A stretch of DNA of 64,000 bases from Variovorax saccharolyticus (GTDB lineage: Bacteria > Pseudomonadota > Gammaproteobacteria > Burkholderiales > Burkholderiaceae_C). The notes under the pieces are model-generated. The model worked only from the letters and a program-made list of their open reading frames with translations. It was not told where the DNA came from and ran no database searches. Positions within the stretch are counted from its first letter, which is position 1, and each line of letters begins with the position of its first letter. Location: positions 354,651-418,650 of the forward strand of contig NZ_JASZYT010000007.1 in NCBI RefSeq assembly GCF_030316765.1, read 5' to 3'. Positions 33,099 to 39,178 of the stretch are shown piece after piece. Both the position numbers and the translations under genes were made by a program.

Positions 33099-34229
33099 TC
33101 AGTCGGGCAGCAGCCGGATCAATTTGCCGTTGGACTCGTCGGTCAGCACATACAGAAGCCCGTCCGGCCCCTGCTTGACGTCGCGGATGCGCGCCCTGCC
33201 GTCCTCTAGCAGCCTGTGCTCGGCCGCGACCTTGCCGTCCTTGAGTTCGATCCGGTCCAGATAGCCGAACTTCAGCGAACCGATGAAGAGATTGCCCTTC
33301 CAGGCCGCACCATAGCGGTCGCTGCCGAGGAAGGCCATGCCCGATGGCGCGATCGACGGAACCCAGTAGTGCAGCGGCTGCTCCATGCCGGCCTTCTGCG
33401 TGAGGCCGTCACCGATCTTGCCGCCACCGTAGTTCTCGCCATAGGTGATCACCGGCCAGCCGTAGTTGCGGCCGGCCTGCGGGATGTTGATCTCGTCGCC
33501 ACCCTGCGGTCCGTGCTCGTGCATCCACAGCGCGCCGTCGGGACCCAGCGTGGCGCCCTGGCCGTTGCGGTGGCCGTAGCTCCAGATCTCGGGCAGCGCA
33601 CCCGCCCTGCCGACGAAGGGATTGCCCGCGGGCACCGAACCGTCCTTGCCGATGCGCACGATCTTGCCCAGGTGGTTGTCGAGCTTCTGCGCGTCCTCCT
33701 TGCGGCTGAAGCGATCGCCCAGCGTGAGGAACAGCGTGCCGTCCTTGGCCTCGACGATGCGGCAGCCGAAGTGGTTGCGGCTCGCGACCTTGGGGCGCTG
33801 GCTGAAGATCACCGCGAGATCCTCGAGGCGGCTGCCATCGACGGACAGCCGCGCCCGCGCCAGCGCCGTGCCGTTGGCCGATCCGCCCGCCTCAGGTTCG
33901 GAGTAACAGAAATACAGCGTGCGGCTGCGCGCAAAGTCGGAGTCGGCCAGCACGTCGAGCAGGCCGCCCTGCCCCCCCGCCGCAATGGGCGGCAGCCCGG
34001 CCAGCGGCGCCCCGAGCTTGCCGTCGGCCCCGATGACGCGCATCCGGCCGGGTTTCTCGGTCACGACGAAGCGTCCATCGGGAAGAAAAGCCACGCCCCA
34101 CGGGTTCTCGAGTCCGGAGGCGACGACCTCGGGCCGCGGCGCGGCGTGGGCGATGCCGATCGCCGCCGAGGCCGTGATGAGGAGACGGCAGGCCCGACTG
34201 AAGGCCATCCGGCAGGGCAGGACTTTCAT
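33099..34229 (-). CDS. PQQ-dependent aldose sugar dehydrogenase (YliI/Asd-like)
   Basis: Soluble periplasmic six-bladed beta-propeller quinoprotein that oxidises sugars. The 376-residue protein has a signal peptide (to about residue 29, ending IAHAAP), then SGLENPWGVAFLPDGRFVVT, and the quinoprotein-family segments GHRNGQGATLGPDGALWMHE, HGPQGGDEIN and NYGWPVITYGENYGG. The ATG at 34229 has AAGGAAAG just upstream; 34208 is an alternative. The upstream 220 bases are AT-rich and contain three palindromes. No PQQ synthesis genes are in the window. Confidence 0.9.
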   Translation of the reverse strand: MKVLPCRMAFSRACRLLITASAAIGIAHAAPRPEVVASGLENPWGVAFLPDGRFVVTEKPGRMRVIGADGKLGAPLAGLPPIAAGGQGGLLDVLADSDFARSRTLYFCYSEPEAGGSANGTALARARLSVDGSRLEDLAVIFSQRPKVASRNHFGCRIVEAKDGTLFLTLGDRFSRKEDAQKLDNHLGKIVRIGKDGSVPAGNPFVGRAGALPEIWSYGHRNGQGATLGPDGALWMHEHGPQGGDEINIPQAGRNYGWPVITYGENYGGGKIGDGLTQKAGMEQPLHYWVPSIAPSGMAFLGSDRYGAAWKGNLFIGSLKFGYLDRIELKDGKVAAEHRLLEDGRARIRDVKQGPDGLLYVLTDESNGKLIRLLPD

Positions 34230-34279
34230 GCTTTCCTTCGAAACGACGAGTTGGAGATCAACGCCATTTCAACCCGAAT

Positions 34280-34294
34280 TGCAAATCTTTTGCA
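34280..34294. promoter_or_regulatory. Palindrome TGCAAA-TCT-TTTGCA, candidate operator
   Basis: A perfect 6+3+6 inverted repeat, 51 bases upstream of the sugar dehydrogenase ATG in the AT-rich divergent region. Its size fits a dimeric regulator site. No regulator gene is adjacent. Confidence 0.45.
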
Positions 34295-34352
34295 TTACAT
34301 CGAGCAAAGCACTTATCAGGCATAACGGTGACTTTTACATTTGGGTATGTGA

Positions 34353-34373
34353 GAAAAGGAAAAAATCCTTTTC
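34353..34373. other. Inverted repeat GAAAAGGA-AAAAA-TCCTTTTC
   Basis: Perfect 8-bp arms around five A residues, in the middle of the divergent region. No U tract follows on either strand in a terminator arrangement. It could be an operator or an intrinsically bent element. Confidence 0.4.
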
Positions 34374-34414
34374 CCGACAATCATTTACGTGCAAAATCCC
34401 GAATCCGCATGAAA

Positions 34415-34443
34415 TTGACACCCCGAGGTGTCATCCATATCCT
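34415..34443 (+). promoter_or_regulatory. Promoter of the NlpC/P60 gene with overlapping palindrome
   Basis: TTGACA (34415-34420), 17-base spacer, TATCCT (34438-34443). A perfect palindrome TGACACC-CCGA-GGTGTCA (34416-34433) overlaps the -35 and most of the spacer and is well placed for a repressor. The predicted transcription start (34449-34451) coincides with the chosen ATG, implying a leaderless transcript. Confidence 0.6.
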
Positions 34444-34450
34444 ACGCGCC

Positions 34451-35011
34451 ATGCGACTTTTTCTCCTCACCGCCACCATGCTGTTCGCCTTCGCGGCCCA
34501 CGCCGCGCCGCAGCAGGATCGGGCCGACGACCATCACGCCGACACGCTGGTGGTCGACAAGGGACTGATGAGCCAGTTCCATCAAGTTCGCCAGACCGTC
34601 GTCGACCGCACCTCCGATCTGGTGGTCACGGCGATCGGTTTCCTGGGCGTTCCCTATCGCCGCGGCGGCAACACGGCCGAGACCGGTTTCGACTGCAGCG
34701 GCTTCGTCCGCGCCATGTACACGCAGACCGTGGGCCACCTGCTGCCGCGACGCGCCGAAGAACAGGCCGCCGCCACCCAGAAGATCGACCGCAGCGAGCT
34801 CAAGCCCGGCGACCTCGTGTTCTTCAACACCATGCGCCGCGCCTTCAGCCATGTCGGCATCTATGTCGGCGAAGGCAAGTTCATCCATTCGCCCAAGCCC
34901 GGCGCGCAGGTCCGGGTCGAGGACATGAGCGGCAGCTACTGGTCGCGCCGCTTCAGCGGCGCCCGGCGCGTGGCGGCGGTGCAGGACGAGATCAAGGCCT
35001 CGGGCGACTGA
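34451..35011 (+). CDS. NlpC/P60-family peptidoglycan hydrolase
   Basis: Secreted Cys peptidase that cleaves within peptidoglycan stems. The ATG at 34451 gives 186 residues starting with a signal peptide (MRLFLLTATMLFAFAAHAAP). The NlpC/P60 domain has the catalytic Cys in FDCSGFVRAMY, the His in FSHVGIYVG and the third polar position near KFIHSPKPG. An upstream ATG at 34409 would add a stretch encoded by the palindrome and -10 region, so it is less likely. No ribosome binding site is seen for either. The gene ends before a strong bidirectional terminator. Confidence 0.92.
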   Translation: MRLFLLTATMLFAFAAHAAPQQDRADDHHADTLVVDKGLMSQFHQVRQTVVDRTSDLVVTAIGFLGVPYRRGGNTAETGFDCSGFVRAMYTQTVGHLLPRRAEEQAAATQKIDRSELKPGDLVFFNTMRRAFSHVGIYVGEGKFIHSPKPGAQVRVEDMSGSYWSRRFSGARRVAAVQDEIKASGD

Positions 35012-35032
35012 CACTCCCCGCTCGCCGGACGC

Positions 35033-35061
35033 AAAAAATCCCGCTCCAGGCGGGATTTTTT
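35033..35061. terminator. Bidirectional Rho-independent terminator
   Basis: AAAAAATCCCGC and GCGGGATTTTTT form a perfect 12-bp stem with a 5-base loop (TCCAG), with T runs on both strands. It sits between the convergent NlpC/P60 gene (stop 35011) and lpdA (stop 35085) and should stop transcription from both sides. Confidence 0.93.
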
Positions 35062-35084
35062 GTGGGCGCCGCGACCGACGACGC

Positions 35085-36905
35085 TCAGCGCTTCACGGGC
35101 GGCAGGTCGGTGCAGTGGCCATGGACCGCCTCCGCAGCCAGGCCGATGCTCTCGCCCAGCGTCGGATGCGGGTGGATGGTCTTGCCGATGTCGTAGGCAT
35201 CAGCGCCCATCTCGATCGCCAGCGCGATCTCGCCGATCATGTCGCCCGCATGCGTGCCGACGATGCCGCCGCCGACGATGCGGTGCGACTCGGCATCGAA
35301 CAGCAGCTTGGTGAAGCCCTCGTCGCGGCCGTTGGCGATCGCCCGGCCCGAAGCGGTCCAGGGGAACAGGCCCTTCTCGATCTTCACGCCTTCGGCCTTG
35401 GCCTGGTCTTCGGTCAGGCCGACCCAGGCCACCTCGGGATCGGTGTAGGCCACGCTCGGGATCACGCGGGCATTGAAAGCCGCGCTGGCCAGTTCCTTGT
35501 CGCCCTTCTGCTCGCCGGCGATCACCTCGGCCGCCACGTGCGCCTCGTGCACCGCCTTGTGCTCCAGCATCGGCTGGCCGACGATGTCGCCGACCGCGAA
35601 GATGTGGGGCACGTTGGTGCGCATCTGGATGTCGACCGGGATGAAGCCGCGGTCGCTGACGCTGATGCCGGCCTTCTCGGCACCGATCTTCTTGCCGTTG
35701 GGGCTGCGGCCCACCGCCTGCAGCACCAGGTCGTACAGCTGCGGCTCCTTGGGCGCCTGCTCGCCCTCGAAAGTCACGCGGATGCCGTCCTTGGTGGCTT
35801 CCGCGCCGACCGTCTTGGTCTTCAGCATGATGTTGTCGAAGCGCGGCGCATTGAGCTTCTGCCAGACCTTGACCAGGTCGCGGTCGGCGCCCTGCATCAG
35901 GCCGTCGAGCATCTCGACCACGTCCAGGCGTGCGCCCAGGGTCGAATAGACCGAACCCATCTCGAGTCCGATGATGCCGCCGCCGAGGATCAGCATGCGC
36001 TTGGGCTCGATGCCGAGATCGAGTGCGCCGGTGGAATCGACCACGCGCGGATCGTCCGGCATGAACGGCAGGTGCACCGCCTGCGAACCGGCCGCGATCA
36101 CGCAATGGCGGAACTTGACCGTCTGCGCCTTGCCCGTGGTGGCCTGGCCGTCGCCGCTGGTCTCCTGCACCTTGACGTGGAAGGCATCGATGAACTCGCC
36201 GATGCCGCGCACCGTCGTCACCTTGCGCATCTTGGCCATCGCGGCCAGGCCGCCGGTGAGCTTGCTCACCACCTTGTTCTTGCGGCCCAGCAGCTTGGCG
36301 CGATCGATCTTCGGTTCGCCGTAGCTGACGCCAAGGTCGGCGAAGTGCTTGACCTCGTCGATCACCGCGGCGACGTGCAGCAGCGCCTTCGACGGGATGC
36401 AGCCAACATTGAGGCAGACGCCGCCGAGCGTCGCGTAGCGCTCGACCAGGATCACCTTGAGGCCGAGGTCGGCGGCGCGGAAGGCGGCCGAATAGCCGCC
36501 GGGACCGGCGCCGAGCACCAGCAGGTCGCAGTCGAAGTCGACCGAACCGGTGTAGCTCGATGCGGCGGCAGGTGCCGGGGTCGCGGCTGCCGGGGCCGGC
36601 TTGGGCGCCGGCGCCGGGCTCGCAGCAGGAGCCGCCGGTGCCGGCGCAGGCGCCGCGGCGGCGCCTTCGGCCGCCTCCAGCGTCAGCACCACCGACCCTT
36701 CCTTGACCTTGTCGCCGACCTTGACGGCCACCGCCTTGACCACGCCGGCCGCGGACGACGGGATCTCCATCGATGCCTTGTCCGACTCCACCGTGATCAG
36801 CGACTGCTCGGCCTTCACCGTGTCGCCGGCCTTCACCAGCACCTCGATCACCGCGACTTCATCGAAATCGCCGATATCCGGCACCTTGACTTGTACTTCG
36901 CTCAT
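35085..36905 (-). CDS. lpdA: Dihydrolipoyl dehydrogenase (E3) of pyruvate dehydrogenase, with N-terminal lipoyl domain
   Basis: E3 of the PDH complex. The 606-residue protein carries an N-terminal lipoyl domain (1-75, lipoyl Lys43 in ESDKASMEI), an Ala/Pro linker, then the flavoprotein: FAD motif LGAGPGGYSAAFRAADLG, redox disulfide GGVCLNVGCIPSKALL, NAD motif GGGIIGLEMGSVYSTLGA and the C-terminal HPHPTLGESIG. Lipoyl-bearing E3 is a known variant in beta-proteobacteria and Neisseria. It overlaps the upstream Ntn-hydrolase gene by four bases. Confidence 0.97.
   Translation of the reverse strand: MSEVQVKVPDIGDFDEVAVIEVLVKAGDTVKAEQSLITVESDKASMEIPSSAAGVVKAVAVKVGDKVKEGSVVLTLEAAEGAAAAPAPAPAAPAASPAPAPKPAPAAATPAPAAASSYTGSVDFDCDLLVLGAGPGGYSAAFRAADLGLKVILVERYATLGGVCLNVGCIPSKALLHVAAVIDEVKHFADLGVSYGEPKIDRAKLLGRKNKVVSKLTGGLAAMAKMRKVTTVRGIGEFIDAFHVKVQETSGDGQATTGKAQTVKFRHCVIAAGSQAVHLPFMPDDPRVVDSTGALDLGIEPKRMLILGGGIIGLEMGSVYSTLGARLDVVEMLDGLMQGADRDLVKVWQKLNAPRFDNIMLKTKTVGAEATKDGIRVTFEGEQAPKEPQLYDLVLQAVGRSPNGKKIGAEKAGISVSDRGFIPVDIQMRTNVPHIFAVGDIVGQPMLEHKAVHEAHVAAEVIAGEQKGDKELASAAFNARVIPSVAYTDPEVAWVGLTEDQAKAEGVKIEKGLFPWTASGRAIANGRDEGFTKLLFDAESHRIVGGGIVGTHAGDMIGEIALAIEMGADAYDIGKTIHPHPTLGESIGLAAEAVHGHCTDLPPVKR
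36681..36905 (-). repeat. Lipoyl-domain coding repeat (lpdA copy)
   Basis: One of three copies in the PDH operon of a lipoyl-domain sequence, nearly identical at DNA level over about 120 bases coding for VPDIGDF through SDKASMEIPSS. The other two are in aceF. Confidence 0.85.
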
Positions 36906-37492
36906 TTGGACACCTTCAGTTTGAGTGTGAGAACGTCGACCGGACCGGCCGAATTGCGATCGAATTCGCAGGCTGCGGCAACGCCGGCCTCGGCGACGTC
37001 GCGCGCCGAACGCGCCTTGTCGTAGACCGCGTGCATCGCGCCGAGTGCGAAGCTGCGTCCCGAGCCGATGCTCCAGAACTGCTTGAACTCGAACACCTCG
37101 CGGTAGCTGTAGATGCCGTAGATGCCGCTGGCATTGGCCAGCAGCATCGTGAACTGGCTCGACTCGTAGGGCTCGTGCTCGTCCTCCTTGGTCTGCAGGA
37201 AGAACGAATCCTTCAGCACCGGATGCAGCAGCGTGAAGGTGCGGAAGATCTCGTCCTTGCTGCCGAAGCGCAGCGCCTCGGCGGGCTGCGCCGCCAGCGC
37301 GTGCTGCAGCACCAGGAAGTGCGCCGCCGCGCCGGCCACCGCGAAGATGCTCTGGCCCGCCGCATCGTTGACCATGAACAGCTTCTGGTTGGCTTCGGCG
37401 CGGTGCGACAGGCGCGTGTCGCCGAAGGTCACGAGCGAATCCGCCGCCATCACGACCTGGCCGCCCTTGCGGACGGCCACCACCGTCGTCAT
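36902..37492 (-). CDS. Proteasome/HslV-like Ntn hydrolase inside the PDH operon
   Basis: The ATG at 37492 gives 196 residues beginning MTTVVAVRKGGQVVMAADS, which resembles HslV and other proteasome-type subunits whose Thr after the initiator Met is the nucleophile. If Thr is residue 1, Asp17 (MAADS) matches the catalytic Asp of HslV, and the catalytic Lys could be Lys36 (NQKLF), with a loop three residues longer; strict ungapped alignment puts Ala at 33. FAVAGAAAHF and SIGSGRSFALGAMHAVYD are further family-like segments (GSG motif). No HslU or other ATPase is adjacent. Both ends overlap neighbours by three to four bases (aceF stop, lpdA start), so it is co-translated with PDH subunits. The biochemical role is unknown. 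Confidence 0.82.
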   Translation of the reverse strand: MTTVVAVRKGGQVVMAADSLVTFGDTRLSHRAEANQKLFMVNDAAGQSIFAVAGAAAHFLVLQHALAAQPAEALRFGSKDEIFRTFTLLHPVLKDSFFLQTKEDEHEPYESSQFTMLLANASGIYGIYSYREVFEFKQFWSIGSGRSFALGAMHAVYDKARSARDVAEAGVAAACEFDRNSAGPVDVLTLKLKVSK

Positions 37493-39141
37493 AGCAGGAC
37501 GCGTCGGAAGTCGGCCAGCACCTGGCCCAGGTAGGCGTTGAATCGCGCCGCCGCGGCGCCGTCGATCACGCGGTGGTCGTAGGACAGCGACAGCGGCAGC
37601 GTCAGGCGCGGCACGAACTGCTTGCCGTCCCACACCGGCTTCATCTGGCCCTTCGACAGGCCCAGGATGGCCACTTCGGGGGCGTTGATGATCGGCGTGA
37701 AGTGCGTGCCGCCGATGCCGCCCAGCGAACTGATCGAGATGCAGCCGCCCTGCATGTCGGCCGAACCGAGCTTGCCGTCGCGCGCCTTCTTGGCCAGATC
37801 GCCCATTTCCTGGCTGATCTGCAGAACGCCCTTCTTGTCGGCGTCCTTGAGCACCGGCACCACCAGCCCGTTCGGCGTGTCCGCCGCGAAGCCGATGTTG
37901 TAGTACTGCTTGTAGACCAGCTGGTCGCCGTCCAGGCTGGTGTTGAAGTCGGGAAACTTCTTCAGCGCCGAGACCATGGCCTTGATCACGAAAGCCAGCA
38001 TCGTCACCTTGACGCCCGACTTCTCGTTCTCCTTGTTGGTCGCCACGCGGAAGGCCTCGAGCTCGGTGATGTCGGCCTCGTCGTTGTTCGTGACGTGCGG
38101 GATCATCACCCAGTTGCGGTGCAGGTTGGCACCGCTGAGCTTCTTGATGCGCGACAGGTCCTTGCGCTCGACCGTGCCGAACTTGGTGAAGTCGACCTTC
38201 GGCCACGGGATCAGGCCGAGCGCCTCGCCGCCGCCGCCGCCCGCGGGCGCCTTGGCGCCTGCAGCCTTGGTGCTGGCCGCACCGCTCATCACCGAGCGCG
38301 TGAAGCTCTGCACGTCTTCCTGGGTGATGCGGCCCTTGGGACCGCTGCCCTTGACTTCCTCGAGCGGCACGCCGAGTTCGCGCGCGAACTTGCGCACCGA
38401 GGGCGAGGCGTGCGGCATCTTGCCGCTGGGCGCGACGGTCGGGTCGTGCGCAGGCGCTGCAGCTGCCGGTGCGGCGGCCGCGGGTGCCGGCGCGCTCGCC
38501 GTCGCCGGCGCTGCGGCCGGGGCCGCTTGTGCCGGGGCCGCGGCGGGCGCTGCAGCGGCGCCGCCACTGCCTTCGATCACCGCGATCAAGTCGCCGATGT
38601 TGACCGTGTCGCCGACCTTGACCTTGAGTTCCTTGAGCACGCCCGCCGCCGACGACGGGATCTCCATCGAGGCCTTGTCGGACTCGACCGTGATCAGCGA
38701 CTGCTCGGCCTTGATCGTGTCGCCGGGCTTGACCAGCACCTCGATCACCGCGACGTCCTTGAAGTCGCCGATGTCGGGCACCTTGACGTCGATCGGGCCG
38801 GCCGCTGCCGCGGGTGCCGCAGCCGCCGCGGGCGCTGCCGCCACGGGCGCTGCCGCGGGTGCGGGCGCTGCAGCCGGTGCCGAGGCCGCTGGCGCAGCCG
38901 CGCCCTCGCCTTCGAGCACCAGCACCACCGAGCCTTCCTTGACCTTGCTGCCGACTTCGACCTTGAGTTCCTTGACCACACCGGCCTGGCTCGACGGAAT
39001 CTCCATCGAGGCCTTGTCCGATTCCACCGTGATCAGCGACTGCTCGGCCTTCACCGTGTCGCCGACCTTCACCAGCACTTCGATCACCGCGACCTCGTCG
39101 AAGTCGCCGATGTCCGGCACCTTGATTTCCACTGTTGCCAT
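37489..39141 (-). CDS. aceF: Dihydrolipoyl acetyltransferase (E2) of pyruvate dehydrogenase
   Basis: Core E2 that passes the acetyl group to CoA. The 550-residue protein has two lipoyl domains (1-77 with Lys43; 117-190 with Lys156), Ala/Pro-rich linkers, a peripheral-subunit-binding domain (ASPSVRKFARELGVPLEEVK region) and the catalytic domain ending in SYDHRVIDGAAAARF, with the active-site His and Asp. It follows aceE after 37 bases. The two lipoyl domains are nearly the same as the one on lpdA. Confidence 0.97.
   Translation of the reverse strand: MATVEIKVPDIGDFDEVAVIEVLVKVGDTVKAEQSLITVESDKASMEIPSSQAGVVKELKVEVGSKVKEGSVVLVLEGEGAAAPAASAPAAAPAPAAAPVAAAPAAAAAPAAAAGPIDVKVPDIGDFKDVAVIEVLVKPGDTIKAEQSLITVESDKASMEIPSSAAGVLKELKVKVGDTVNIGDLIAVIEGSGGAAAAPAAAPAQAAPAAAPATASAPAPAAAAPAAAAPAHDPTVAPSGKMPHASPSVRKFARELGVPLEEVKGSGPKGRITQEDVQSFTRSVMSGAASTKAAGAKAPAGGGGGEALGLIPWPKVDFTKFGTVERKDLSRIKKLSGANLHRNWVMIPHVTNNDEADITELEAFRVATNKENEKSGVKVTMLAFVIKAMVSALKKFPDFNTSLDGDQLVYKQYYNIGFAADTPNGLVVPVLKDADKKGVLQISQEMGDLAKKARDGKLGSADMQGGCISISSLGGIGGTHFTPIINAPEVAILGLSKGQMKPVWDGKQFVPRLTLPLSLSYDHRVIDGAAAARFNAYLGQVLADFRRVLL
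38572..38793 (-). repeat. Lipoyl-domain coding repeat (second aceF copy)
   Basis: Inner lipoyl domain of aceF (residues 117-190). It shares long identical DNA stretches with the outer copy and the lpdA copy, but is the most diverged of the three at its 3' end (VNIGDLIAVIE instead of VKEGSVVLVLE). Confidence 0.85.
38917..39141 (-). repeat. Lipoyl-domain coding repeat (first aceF copy)
   Basis: Outer lipoyl domain of aceF (residues 1-75), closest in DNA and protein to the lpdA copy at 36.7-36.9 kb. Confidence 0.85.
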
Positions 39142-39178
39142 GTCGTGTCTCCCGCCCTTCGGGCGCCGTTGATTGGTT

